64,000 bases of DNA from Clostridium rectalis (lineage in GTDB: Bacteria; Bacillota; Clostridia; Clostridiales; Clostridiaceae). Under the pieces are notes generated by a model that saw nothing but the letters and a program-made list of their open reading frames with translations, was not told the origin of the DNA and did not search any database. Where the stretch lies: the NCBI RefSeq assembly GCF_900626095.1, contig NZ_UYZZ01000002.1, positions 1 to 64,000 on the forward strand, in the 5' to 3' direction. Every line of letters begins with the position of its first letter. Position 1 is the first letter of the stretch. A program made the position numbers and the translations under genes. Below are positions 8,453 through 16,460 of this stretch, one piece after another.

Positions 8453-8472
8453 CTCTTGTACAATCCATTAAT

Positions 8473-9402
8473 TTAATTTTCTTTTTCAGCTTGCTTTAAA
8501 AGTCTATCAAAGTCCCTTTCAAATAATCTATCTTAAACTATTCTATATTTTTCAAACTCACTTTCAGTAAAAACTTTTAAATAATTTAGCTGTAAACTTA
8601 CCTGAATTATTTAAAAGTTTATATTCATTAAATTGTAAAAAGGCATTTAGCTTATTTTCCCAATCTTCCATTGTCATGGGTATTTTTCTTTTTGCTTGGT
8701 TTTCAGCATAATCAAGATACATAGTTACTATTCTATTTAATAAATCTATTTCATCTAAAGTTAGATAATTTTTAGTAAAAGAAACATCTCTTTTTACTAT
8801 TTTACCTTTAGGTGCATTTCTCCAAGTAGTTAATCCCATATTTTCTTTTTCTGCATTTTCTCTATCTATTATAAGTTCTGCTGCTATTTTACTATGTATT
8901 GCAAAGTGTAATTTTTTTGAACAGTTTTAAAAAAATGTTTTTGTTGTTAAAGCATCAGCAGAATAATCCATTGATGTTTCAAAATATCTGTTATTTTTTG
9001 ATAGAATCCTCTTTCACTTGCTCTTATTTCTCTAATTTCTTCAAGCAAATGCTCAAAATAATCTTCATTTAAAAATGTTCCATTTTTTAACCTTTCCTTA
9101 TCCATAACATAACCACGAATAAAAAAATCCTTAAGTACAGAAGTTGCCCACTGACAAAAAACTATCGCCCTCTCAGAATTAGTCCTAAATCCAACTGCAA
9201 TAAATGCTTCTAGATTATAAAATTTAGTGTTATATTCTTTCCCATAATAATCATTTAATGTTAATTTATCACATACTGAATTTTTATCTAATTCATCATC
9301 TAAAAAAATATTTTTTAAATGCTCTGTAATGGTTGAACGACCTTTTTCGTAAAGGGTTGCAATCATTTCTTGTGTTAACCACACATTATCATCTATAACC
9401 AT
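8473..9402 (-). pseudogene. RhuM-family protein, heavily degraded
   Basis: The 5' frame from 9402 reads VWLTQEMIATLYEKGRSTIT and HLKNIF, then FIAVGFRTNSERAIVFCQWA, and a frame break near 8985 follows ITDI. The rest is found only by changing frames at T4 (about 8980), T7 (about 8933) and A7 (about 8915) to reach KLHFAIHSKIAAELIIDREN, MGLTTWRNAPKGKIVKRDV and KIPMTMEDWENKLNAFLQF. A further A4 slip near 8580 and CAA to TAA in RIVQDRLFE precede the end LLKQAEKEN at 8473. RhuM proteins are Fic/Doc-associated or virulence-linked in enterics. At least four indels and one nonsense change mark a dead gene. Confidence 0.85.
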
Positions 9403-9440
9403 AACCTCGATAGATTTATTGAAACAATTGAAATTAAATC

Positions 9441-9483
9441 AGATGATACTCCGAAAATCTACTATAGCTTCTCGGAGTCATCT
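9441..9483 (-). terminator. Terminator of the displaced rlmCD-like 3' end
   Basis: AGATG/CATCT and ACTCCGA/TCGGAGT form a 12-bp stem with a two-base bulge, starting three bases after the stop of the gene remnant at 9486. On the minus strand it is followed by a T-rich tract. Confidence 0.7.
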
Positions 9484-9485
9484 GT

Positions 9486-9545
9486 TTATTTTTCAGATTC
9501 TTTTAGCAACACACAGCACTCCACATGTGGTGTGTGTTTAACCAT
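9486..9545 (-). pseudogene. Displaced 3' end of an rlmCD/rumA-type gene (left boundary of the element)
   Basis: Twenty codons on the minus strand read MVKHTPHVECCVLLKESEK and stop. TPHVE is the C-terminal signature of RumA-type uracil-5-methyltransferases, and the same residues end the intact gene at 25145 ([16 protein letters not shown]). The DNA encoding it, TCCACATGTGGTGTGTG on the plus strand, is identical at both places for 17 bp. A stop codon and terminator follow. The simplest reading is that integration cut the chromosomal gene here and supplied a replacement 3' end at the other side. Confidence 0.8.
9520..9536. repeat. attL core (17-bp direct repeat)
   Basis: TCCACATGTGGTGTGTG, identical to 25176-25192. 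It contains the palindrome CCACATGTGG and lies in the codons for THTPHVE-like residues of the displaced gene end. Confidence 0.75.
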
Positions 9546-9549
9546 ATTA

Positions 9550-9585
9550 CCAAAGTATATTTTTTTATATCAAAATATACTTTGG
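9550..9585. repeat. Perfect 14-bp inverted repeat next to attL
   Basis: CCAAAGTATATTTT (9550-9563) and AAAATATACTTTGG (9572-9585) flank an 8-base loop, 14 bp inside the left att core. It may be a terminator or an integrase/excisionase arm site; no such sequence was seen at the right end. Confidence 0.6.
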
Positions 9586-9679
9586 CTTCCTTTAAAAACA
9601 TTAACATGTGAGATTATAAAAATCTTATTGTATTTTTTTATAACTTCTGAAATTTTATAATAACTTCTGCATTAATGTA

Positions 9680-9713
9680 AAAATAGCGGAAAATTTAATA
9701 CTTCCGCTATTTT
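9680..9713 (+). terminator. Terminator-like hairpin with TAGCGGAA stem
   Basis: AAAATAGCGGAA pairs with TTCCGCTATTTT around 10 bases, followed by CTTTTT. The same TAGCGGAA/TTCCGCTA pair forms the hairpin after the integrase gene at the other end of the element. Confidence 0.65.
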
Positions 9714-10107
9714 CTTTTTCCCTTATATATCAATTGTTTAAAGATTTTATTTGCATTAATAAAATAGTAAAGAACTCATCCTAACTATTTATCTTTTTCC
9801 TTATTACAAAATATTTTATAGCATCTTTATAAGAAACCCCCTTAATTTGAATAAAAGTTTATTTCTGTATTAAATCACACTAATATTTCAATATATATTA
9901 TTATGTATTCTATATCCTAATTGTTATAAAATCAACATTTATATAACTTACTATATTTTTATGTATCACACTTTATTTTATCATTTGGTGTGAAAGTGGT
10001 GGAAGTATTCCAATCTTCCGCCACTTTTTATAAATACATGACCAATCTATAGTAATAATATAACTATACTATTATTAATTCTAGCTTTAAATTTATTTTA
10101 AATATAA
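9714..10107. other. Gene-free left arm of the element
   Basis: No coding sequence was recognised. A second strong hairpin, AAAGTGGTGGAAG (9993-10005) with CTTCCGCCACTTT (10015-10027), followed by TT, looks like a terminator on the plus strand. Confidence 0.6.
9993..10027 (+). terminator. Rho-independent terminator
   Basis: A 13-base arm pairs with its partner across a 9-base loop, and the right arm runs into TTTTT. No intact gene precedes it on the plus strand, so it probably marks a lost gene. Confidence 0.65.
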
Positions 10108-10682
10108 TAGAAGCTTCTTTAGCAAAGGGCTACCACCTAATAGGAACAATTGAATCTATCAAGAAAATATATCCATTAAGAATTTCCTTACAGTTATCAG
10201 AATTTCGAAAATTCATTAGTCCTAACACCCTAGACCTCGTTACCGTTGACAGTAACGACTATAAAGTATATACCTATGAAGGTAATGTTGCTAAATTCTT
10301 TTATGCTAAAGTACTAATTTGCTATGAAGTTACCAATGATGGATTGAAAAACCCAGTATACTTGCTGTTTACCGACACTTCATTAAATGTAGAAACTATA
10401 ATTAAATATTATTTACACAGGTGGAGCATAGAAACTTCATAATAAGTATTTAAAAAGCAATTTAGCTTTTGATAAATATAGAATGCATAGCATTTTATAT
10501 TTAGAACGATATTTTCTTATAGTATTCTTAATATAGAATTATTTAGAGTTAGTTACAAATACAAAGATTTTAAGAAATATCTAAACAGCCTCACGGCGAA
10601 ATCACTTGTGTACTTTATATACGAAAAATCAAAACAAAATACCACGCTAGAAGATATTTTATCAGAACTAAAAATTACTTAA
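10108..10682 (+). pseudogene. DDE transposase relic (IS4/IS701-like)
   Basis: Translation from about 10117 reads IIEASLAKGYHLIGTIES, then LLFTDTSLNVETIIKYYLHR and WSIET, which is the DDE C-terminal region in which a TDTSL strand is followed by the YxxRW-xIE motif. A stop at 10439 and a frame change separate it from YLKSNLAFDKYRMHSILYLE and RYFLIVFLI, and an in-frame stop follows before NYLELVTNTKILRNI. The last block ends SELKIT at 10682. The N-terminal half, with the first catalytic Asp, is missing. It is a truncated, shifted copy and cannot be active. Confidence 0.75.
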
Positions 10683-10706
10683 GAATTTTCAAAAACACAT
10701 CAATTT

Positions 10707-10769
10707 AAATTGGATAAGTGTTATTATCCAATTTGGATAATATATACTAACAATAATATTTTATCCAAA
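10707..10769. repeat. Three TTGGATAA inverted repeats after the transposase relic
   Basis: AAATTGGATAA (10707-10717) pairs with TTATCCAATTT (10724-10734), and TTTGGATAA (10732-10740) pairs with TTATCCAAA (10761-10769). These could be the IS end or a terminator pair. Confidence 0.5.
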
Positions 10770-10905
10770 ATAAGCAATTTAGATTTTAAAATTGCCTAAC
10801 TAAAGTTAGAAACCTAATGTAGTATGTGGAATATGAATATTCTATGTTTATAATTTATTGAAGGTTATTATAATTTTATAATAATATTGTTTTTTATTGT
10901 AATTA

Positions 10906-10937
10906 AAAGGGAACCCTAAATTAATAGGGCTCTCTTT
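10906..10937 (-). terminator. Terminator of the collagen-like gene
   Basis: AAAGGGAACCCTA and TAGGGCTCTCTTT form a stem with two mismatches, 44 bp after the stop. On the minus strand the tail is TTTTAATTACAATAAAAA; on the plus strand there is also a T-rich tail. Confidence 0.65.
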
Positions 10938-10980
10938 AATAATACTGTAAATATTTAAACTAAAAGTATAATTTTTTATT

Positions 10981-11688
10981 TTATTCAAGTTTTATTATAT
11001 TAACATTAGCTCCTTCAACAGTTATTGGATGCCCTGAAGCATTTGATAATGTTAAAACACTAGGAGCTCCTCCAGGTGTATTAAAAACAGCTGCTGAACT
11101 TAATGAAAACCTAGAGGATGCAGGTAAATTTAAGCTTTGTAAATTACTAAATTCACTTTGTGTTCCTCCTACTAAAGAGCCATTTAAATTAAATTGTAGA
11201 ATTGCACTTCCTTCACCAGCATTACCTAAATTTGATGCGGCTTCATAAGAAGCATAATAAGTCTGATCAGGTTCTAAAATAATAAAAGGTGTTCCTGGTG
11301 TATGAGAAATTGCTGTTCCATTAATAACATTATTTGTTGAAAGAGAAACTGGATCACCTGTATCTACAGTCTGAATGGCAGCATTTGTTATACGAGCATT
11401 ATTGGCTGTAACAAGAGGTCCAGTAGGACCAGTAATACCTTGAGGCCCAGTAGGACCAGTAATGCCTTGTGGCCCAGTAGGACCAGTAACGCCTTGTGGC
11501 CCAGTAGGACCAGTAATGCCTTGTGGCCCAGTAGGACCAGTAACGCCTTGTGGCCCAGTAGGACCAGTAATGCCTTGTGGCCCAGTAGGACCAGTAATGC
11601 CTTGTGGCCCAGTAGGACCAGTTACACCACGAGGGCAAGTGCATCTACCACATGTGGGAATACATATCATCTTACATTTATTATTCAA
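10981..11688 (-). CDS. BclA-like collagen-repeat exosporium-type protein
   Basis: About 235 residues. A short Cys-rich N-terminus ([15 protein letters not shown]) leads into seven full and one partial 9-residue collagen units, GPTGPQGIT or [10 protein letters not shown] roughly 140-residue C-terminal domain follows, rich in Ala, Asn and Ser and starting [17 protein letters not shown], which looks like the jelly-roll tip of BclA-type trimers. Such proteins form the hairy nap of spores. TTG 11688 is chosen because AAGGTGA ends five bases upstream; the annotated GTG overlaps the site. It lies inside the integrated element, unusual cargo, with a terminator downstream. Confidence 0.8.
   Translation of the reverse strand: MNNKCKMICIPTCGRCTCPRGVTGPTGPQGITGPTGPQGITGPTGPQGVTGPTGPQGITGPTGPQGVTGPTGPQGITGPTGPQGITGPTGPLVTANNARITNAAIQTVDTGDPVSLSTNNVINGTAISHTPGTPFIILEPDQTYYASYEAASNLGNAGEGSAILQFNLNGSLVGGTQSEFSNLQSLNLPASSRFSLSSAAVFNTPGGAPSVLTLSNASGHPITVEGANVNIIKLE
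11413..11632 (-). repeat. 27-bp tandem repeat coding collagen units
   Basis: About eight copies of a 27-bp unit whose plus-strand form contains GGCCCAGTAGGACCAGTAA. Copies differ mainly at the Ile/Val codon (ATT/GTT). Repeat number is expected to vary between strains. Plus-strand open frames across it are only the repeat read backwards. Confidence 0.9.
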
Positions 11689-11697
11689 TAAAATCAC

Positions 11698-11964
11698 CTT
11701 CTATTTATATAATTATATTTTTCCTAACAAAATTTAATCTTTTGTTATATGCTATATAATATGATAAACTTTTTTTTTTGATATAAGAATTAATATTATT
11801 ATATAATTTAAACACAAAATGTATAAAATTATATTATCAACCTAGAACAAATAATAAAAATAATTAAATTACTTTAGTTATGGAAAATAAAAATAACGCA
11901 AAAGCTACATCCACTAAAAATTAAAATTACAAATAATAAAAGGTTTAATAACATAATAACTAAT
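11698..11964. other. Promoter region and spacer of the collagen-like gene
   Basis: AT-rich DNA with a T9 run near 11770; no frame or clear sigma-A boxes could be assigned. A sporulation sigma promoter would be expected if the product is an exosporium protein. Confidence 0.4.
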
Positions 11965-12234
11965 TTATATCTTTTCAAACTTTAAAATTAATGGCTGTAA
12001 TACGAAAATTGATATGATTAACCAGAGAAATATAATCCATCTTTCATTTAGCCTAGTTAACACTATTATAGGTGACAAAGCAATAAAGAAGTATATTAAT
12101 ATTGATTGTTTTGATGCCTTATATTCACAACCACATTTGGGACATGTGTATTTATAATAGTTATTAAAAAATCCTCCTATATAAAAATCCTTAAAAGAAA
12201 TATTATTGTTACATTTAATACATTCTTTTAACAT
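11965..12234 (-). CDS. CxxC-20-CxxC (TIGR04104-type) membrane protein
   Basis: About 89 residues: MLKECIKCNNNISFKDFY, then KYTCPKCGCEYKASKQSILI, then two hydrophobic helices to the C-terminus. Two CxxC pairs about 20 residues apart followed by two membrane helices define the cxxc_20_cxxc family, a zinc ribbon attached to a membrane anchor; its function is unknown. ATG 12234 is chosen (GGAGGTG six bases upstream); the upstream GTG overlaps the site. It stands alone within the element. Confidence 0.75.
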   Translation of the reverse strand: MLKECIKCNNNISFKDFYIGGFFNNYYKYTCPKCGCEYKASKQSILIYFFIALSPIIVLTRLNERWIIFLWLIISIFVLQPLILKFEKI

Positions 12235-12436
12235 ATAATGCACCTCCGTTATTGATTTTTAAATAACATCCATAATTGCTCATTCAAAATAGTATTTAAT
12301 AATTTACCATTATATACCCTCTAAAATATAATTTCTAACTCTCTTTCTTATATATTTTTCATTATATAGAGTTTTTCTTACAAAAACAAACATTTATTTA
12401 AAATATAACCTTTATTTATACATCACATAAATTCAA

Positions 12437-12957
12437 GTCGCCGACTTTGTACATGCCCTACCGGAGGAATGACATGTACAAAGTGGAGTAGCCTAGCATG
12501 TATAATTTGTAGCCAGCTGTGAAGAATGAATAGCTAGTACAAATTGTACCTGCTTGGCTAGTTCAAGGCGACGATGCGTAGACTACACTATGAAATTTAA
12601 TCTTTTTTGGTGCGTAGGTAACCATAGAGGAATACCCTAATAAGACCTGAAAGTAGTACCCCAGACGCTTGTTTATTTTGCTAAACAATAGATTTGGCGA
12701 AGTCAGACTAGCCTTAATGGCTTGTTTTACTTACGCTAAATCTCCCTTTGTTTAGCGAAGTAGACAAGCGAAAGACCCTATAGGAATACCAAGATAAGAC
12801 CCCAAAGTAATACTTAAATGCACTACTGCGGGTACCCTAATAAAGGACTAGTTAAAATCGTGTAGCTCTTAGGTTTAAAAAGGCTCGGAAATAAGGGAGA
12901 GACTTTTTAAACCTTAGAGCTACTAGATAGGAACCTGTACTTTTTAGGGTGCAGGTT
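12437..12957 (+). ncRNA. Candidate large structured non-coding RNA
   Basis: There is no coding frame, and the sequence is visibly less AT-rich than its surroundings. Helices: 12437-12442/12567-12572 (GTCGCC); 12444-12455/12473-12484 (ACTTTGTACATG, 12 bp perfect); 12489-12497/12552-12560; 12504-12511/12538-12545 (AATTTGTA); nested 12666-12672/12764-12770, 12677-12688/12748-12759 and 12690-12699/12734-12743; 12862-12882/12903-12923 (21 bp, one mismatch); 12932-12940/12949-12957. Non-Watson-Crick positions in three helices are G.U on the plus strand, so transcription is probably plus. Size, phage-type context and shape recall GOLLD/ROOL-class RNAs, but no class is assigned. It contains two GGAATACC motifs (12629, 12783). 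Confidence 0.7.
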
Positions 12958-13232
12958 AAAGTGCCCAAATAATATTATTAGAAAAATGCTAGTATAGCTA
13001 TAATAACAACTAACTAAATAAATATATCTCTGATTATAACAACTTATAAAACTTATATAATAATAACTTTAATAGCAATAACTCTAGCACAATAATTTTA
13101 CATAACTTTATGTTTACACTACTTGCTTTTAAAATTAAATATCCTTATAAACTAATTTATACTATCTCTAAAACATTGAATTACTTTTACCATACTAACA
13201 TAACTTTTATAGAAATTTATATTTTTTTATTT

Positions 13233-13735
13233 TTGTTGGACTAGCTTTCTTTTGCCACTCCTTAGAAGGAATACCCTATGGCAAATGGAAGCCTGTACAA
13301 CAATTCCTATTTGGATATTTTTAAAAAAGTAATGCTCTACTAAATTAAAAGATACCCTATAACATAGACAAATAAATCTATCTATAAGGTATCTTATAAC
13401 TAATATTTAAGGTTGCATTTCTTTTTTAATTATAATTTGTCCTTGGAATTGCTTATTTCTGTAGCTATAAAGGAATACCTAAAAGTAGCAGATATAAGCT
13501 AGTACAAGGCTACCTATTTCCTCACCATACTTTAAAGTAGTCCAATTGATTTATCTTCAATATAGTAATTCCTTCTCCTTACTACTATAAACTTTAAATG
13601 TAATACTTCCTGCCTGTTTTAAAGTATTACGCCCTAGCGGATTAGAGGCTTTAGATAAGCTACGTAATGCACCCTATAGGAATACCTAAAATTAAGCATT
13701 GTGTAGCTTATATAAAGCTTCCTATTTACCTTTTG
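13233..13735 (+). ncRNA. Array of three hairpins with GGAATACC apical loops (array A)
   Basis: Hairpin 1: TTGTTG 13233/CAACAA 13298, GCTT 13244/AAGC 13289, TTTGCCA 13251/TGGCAAA 13279. Hairpin 2: CCTTG 13441/CAAGG 13505, GCTTAT 13451/ATAAGC 13494, TCTG 13458/CAGA 13489. Hairpin 3: AGGCTTTA 13646/TAAAGCTT 13713 with a G.U, AAGCTAC 13657/GTAGCTT 13703, ATGC 13667/GCAT 13696. Each apical loop carries GGAATACC and each is followed by CCTATTT (13306, 13513, 13721). The arms differ in sequence but keep pairing. GGAA in the loop can also pair with a downstream TTCC. A separate hairpin, AAGATACC 13349/GGTATCTT 13388, lies between the first two. No protein is encoded. Confidence 0.65.
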
Positions 13736-13816
13736 GAATATATTATATCTACTAAAAATTAATATTTCTTCTACTTTAGCATACCAAACTATTCTTTATA
13801 TATAATATAAATTAAT

Positions 13817-14101
13817 TTACATAGCATTGTATTCTTCTATAGCTTTATTAATTAATTTTTTTCCATAATTAATTTCTTCTTCTGTAACTTCATCATCTTC
13901 TATTGCTTCATTTAAAGAATATTTTATAGCTTCTATTGATATTAATTTTTCTAATTTTAAATGTTCTTTAAAGTTCCATCCTTGTACTTGTAGCATTGGC
14001 CAATCTGGGAAATTATCTAAACCAAGCTCATACTTTATTAGTCCTTCTTTATATTCCCTTGGCAATTTAATTTTAAGTAATTCGCTTTTCAAAAAACTCA
14101 C
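13817..14101 (-). CDS. Hypothetical 94-residue acidic protein
   Basis: MSFLKSELLKIKLPREYKEG, later WPMLQVQGWNFKEHLKLEKL, and an acidic helix DDEVTEEEINYGKKLINKAI. No membrane segment or known motif is recognised. It is preceded by AGAGGTGAG and lies in the same direction as the two short genes upstream, between the two copies of the hairpin array. Phage accessory proteins of this size and charge are common, but no function is proposed. Confidence 0.6.
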   Translation of the reverse strand: MSFLKSELLKIKLPREYKEGLIKYELGLDNFPDWPMLQVQGWNFKEHLKLEKLISIEAIKYSLNEAIEDDEVTEEEINYGKKLINKAIEEYNAM

Positions 14102-14126
14102 CTCTTTTAAATACTAAAAACATAAA

Positions 14127-14291
14127 TTATTTGATTTTATTTTTTCTTTTTTTATATTCCCTTATAACTTCATCAATTTGTTCTATACTTAAAGTGTCTA
14201 TAAGCACTTTTGCTACTCTTTCTTCATATGCCTTTTAATTCTCTGGAGTAGGATAATTTATTGTTATATTAAACTTAGGCTCTTTAACCAT
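14127..14291 (-). pseudogene. Short paralogue with an in-frame stop
   Basis: Reads MVKEPKFNITINYPTPEN, then TAA, then KAYEERVAKVLIDTLSIEQI and DEVIREYKKRKNKIK to a stop at 14127. It resembles the neighbouring 14284-14466 product (KIIVNYPEDSKVMEEIQDKA), so the two are tandem relatives. The ATG overlaps the end of that gene by 8 bases. If the TAA is real, only a 17-residue peptide is made. Confidence 0.55.
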
Positions 14292-14466
14292 AACTCTTAT
14301 CCTCCTCTAATTTTTCTATTATTTTTTCTACTACTTCGGGAGGGTTCTTTTTAACTATACTTGTAGCTAATATTTCCATTGCTTTATCTTGTATTTCTTC
14401 CATTACCTTAGAATCTTCTGGATAATTAACGATAATTTTTTTAATCTTACCCATACTTATTTTCAC
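14284..14466 (-). CDS. Hypothetical 60-residue protein
   Basis: MKISMGKIKKIIVNYPEDSK followed by one long helix, EEIQDKAMEILATSIVKKNP and PEVVEKIIEKLEEDKSYG. It is charged and soluble, with no known motif. A weak AGGAGAG site lies before the start. It is translationally coupled to its broken paralogue downstream. It sits between the hairpin arrays of the element. Confidence 0.55.
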   Translation of the reverse strand: MKISMGKIKKIIVNYPEDSKVMEEIQDKAMEILATSIVKKNPPEVVEKIIEKLEEDKSYG

Positions 14467-14539
14467 TCTCCTGAAAAATCAATTTTACTATTGAGTTCAA
14501 CTTAAATATAACATATATCACTAATAAATATTTTTTATT

Positions 14540-14808
14540 TTGTTGGACTAACTTTCTTTTGACTCTACCTAAAAGGAATACCTTATGGCAAATGGAAGCC
14601 TGTACAACAGTTCCTATTTAGAAATAAGAAAAAGTAATGATCCACTAAATTAAAAGATACCCTATAACATAGACAAATAAATCTATATATAAGGTATCTT
14701 ATAACTAATATTTAAAGTAGCATTTCTTTTTTAATTATAATTTGTCCTTGGAATTGCTTATTTCTGCAACTATAAAGAAACACTTAAAATTAAGCATTGT
14801 GTATAACC
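14540..14808 (+). ncRNA. Degenerate second copy of the hairpin array (array B)
   Basis: A direct, imperfect repeat of 13231-13480. Hairpin 1 keeps TTGTTG 14540/CAACA 14605, GGAATACC 14575 and CCTATTT 14613, but the middle helices are weakened (GACTC for GCCAC in the 5' arm). The AAGATACC/GGTATCTT hairpin is also kept. The last hairpin (from CCTTG 14746) has the 5' half of array A hairpin 2 and the 3' half of hairpin 3 (TTAAGCATTGTG), joined at the apical loop, with GAAACAC in place of GGAATACC. Confidence 0.6.
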
Positions 14809-14889
14809 AAATCTTCCTTGTTCTAAAGAAATCGTTAAAGTTTATCCTACTAATAAAACAAAGCTTATAATAAAAAAGCTTATTTCTAA

Positions 14890-16443
14890 TTATAAATCTG
14901 ACATCAAGACTTGTCTATTTACTGAAAATATATCTCTTATCTTTCTATGATCATAATTCTTTGCATTACAATATTCAACCAGTTTAATTACATTGGTTAC
15001 ACTTATTGCTGAACCATATACTTTAGTTTCATCTACTATTTCTTTTATCTGATTATCAATATTTTTGCCAAATCCACCAGCTATATAACTAAAAAAAGCT
15101 AATGGATGTTTTTGCCCTTGTTTATATGTTTTAATATAATTATGTATCATTCTATTTTTATGGTCATTACTTATTGTATATTTGCTATATGCTTTATTAT
15201 CTATAATTCCTATATAGTCATCTTCATTAGAAAGTATAAGTACATCTGGTGTTAAACCTATTGGTCCAACATGTTCAGCTTCAAATCCAAATGCTGATTT
15301 AAATAGTTCCACTGTTGCTAATTCAAATTCTGTGGCATCATCTCTACCCCTAAAAGCCATTTCAAAATACTCTGTCATAAAAGAACCAATAGCTCCATGA
15401 GGATAGTATTTTAATAATGTTTCTTCTACAAATCTAGCATCTATACCAGTTTGTTCTATGATTTTATCTACTAGTGCAGGAGTAACCTTTCCTATTGGTT
15501 TTTTCAAAGATTCTGCTATAAAAATTTGTTTTATTTTCTGTTCTGCTATTATTTTATATGTAATAGTTTTTGTCTCTGTTAAATTTCTTGTATCTTTTGA
15601 GTGTTTAGGATCTACCCCAAATTTTCTTTGAAAATATTCTTTCTGTTCTGGTCTATCTATAAAATTTGGTGTAGTTGCTAATATTTCTGCTACTTCACTT
15701 TGTTTATCATCTAAAATTACTAATTTCTTTTCTTCATTTCTCTTTGCTAATTGAGTATATTCCAACCAGTTAACTATAGTATTTGCTACATCCAGTAAAT
15801 GGCTATAAGGATGTTCTGGATTTACTTTACCCTTACTTGGTCCATATTTTATATTAAAGTCTTCTTCTAAACAAGTATCACCATAATTTCTAAATTTATT
15901 AATCCTATCTACAACATAGTTATAACACTTTTCTGTTTCCTTATCAGCCTCTACTATAACTATTTTTGCTATCTCTTCTTCTGTCAAGTAATACTCAAGT
16001 CTGCTATCACTTAGTAATCTTAATAAAAATCTAAATGGTCTAATTTTAAATCTTGAAGAAACTTTAACATTTCTACTTATCGAAAAAGATGATGGAAATT
16101 GATATTTCAATATCTGGTGTTTTAATATCTCTACAGGTGATTCACCTTCCATTATAGCCTCGCCAGCTAATGTTAGTTTAGTTTGCTTTGTTGATTCTTG
16201 CGTAAAAATCAATCCTAAACTTGCTACCCATGCTCTATAGGTTCTCGCACCACCACCTGTTTGATCCCTTCGTTCACCTATTCTTTTTAATCCTGCTTGT
16301 TCTAATGCTTCTTCTAATGTTAAATGTGTATCTCTCTGGCCCTGCCATTCTTCATTTAATGAGATTTCTGCAAATGTAGAAAGAAATTCTGGAATCGTAT
16401 TTAACCTTCTTTTAGGTCTTGTTACCCACCAATAATTAATCAT
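14890..16443 (-). CDS. AlwI-like restriction endonuclease (type IIS / nicking family)
   Basis: 517 residues. The start INYWWVTRPKRRLNTIPEFL and the LTLAGEAIMEGESPVEILKH and QILKYQFPSSF blocks match the DNA-recognition part of AlwI/BspD6I-type enzymes. The C-terminal nuclease region has PDVLILSNEDDYIGIIDNKA, a PD-(D/E)xK-type core with the final lysine. Family members cut or nick at an asymmetric site; this one's site is unknown. It follows the cytosine methyltransferase gene by 17 bases in one operon headed by a small XRE protein. Asymmetric sites usually need two methyltransferases; only one is found. Confidence 0.75.
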   Translation of the reverse strand: MINYWWVTRPKRRLNTIPEFLSTFAEISLNEEWQGQRDTHLTLEEALEQAGLKRIGERRDQTGGGARTYRAWVASLGLIFTQESTKQTKLTLAGEAIMEGESPVEILKHQILKYQFPSSFSISRNVKVSSRFKIRPFRFLLRLLSDSRLEYYLTEEEIAKIVIVEADKETEKCYNYVVDRINKFRNYGDTCLEEDFNIKYGPSKGKVNPEHPYSHLLDVANTIVNWLEYTQLAKRNEEKKLVILDDKQSEVAEILATTPNFIDRPEQKEYFQRKFGVDPKHSKDTRNLTETKTITYKIIAEQKIKQIFIAESLKKPIGKVTPALVDKIIEQTGIDARFVEETLLKYYPHGAIGSFMTEYFEMAFRGRDDATEFELATVELFKSAFGFEAEHVGPIGLTPDVLILSNEDDYIGIIDNKAYSKYTISNDHKNRMIHNYIKTYKQGQKHPLAFFSYIAGGFGKNIDNQIKEIVDETKVYGSAISVTNVIKLVEYCNAKNYDHRKIRDIFSVNRQVLMSDL

Positions 16444-16460
16444 ATACCCTATATTCCCCC

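Noticed and set aside
11413-11632. CRISPR-like array of 27-bp repeats
   Set aside because: Repeats are contiguous without spacers and encode collagen GPTGPQG units in one long minus frame.
11648-11657. A third att core (CCACATGTGG)
   Set aside because: Only the 10-bp palindrome is shared, not the 17-bp core, and it lies in codons for the collagen protein.
11440-11737. Plus-strand open frames over the collagen repeats
   Set aside because: They are the repeat read backwards; no ribosome site or family fits.
12437-13735. Integron attC-like sites
   Set aside because: The conserved sequence is in the apical loop rather than at the hairpin ends, and no integron integrase is present.
12437-14808. 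Type III toxin-antitoxin RNA repeats (ToxI-like)
   Set aside because: No ToxN-type nuclease gene lies near, and the arms differ too much between hairpins for a ToxI tandem repeat.
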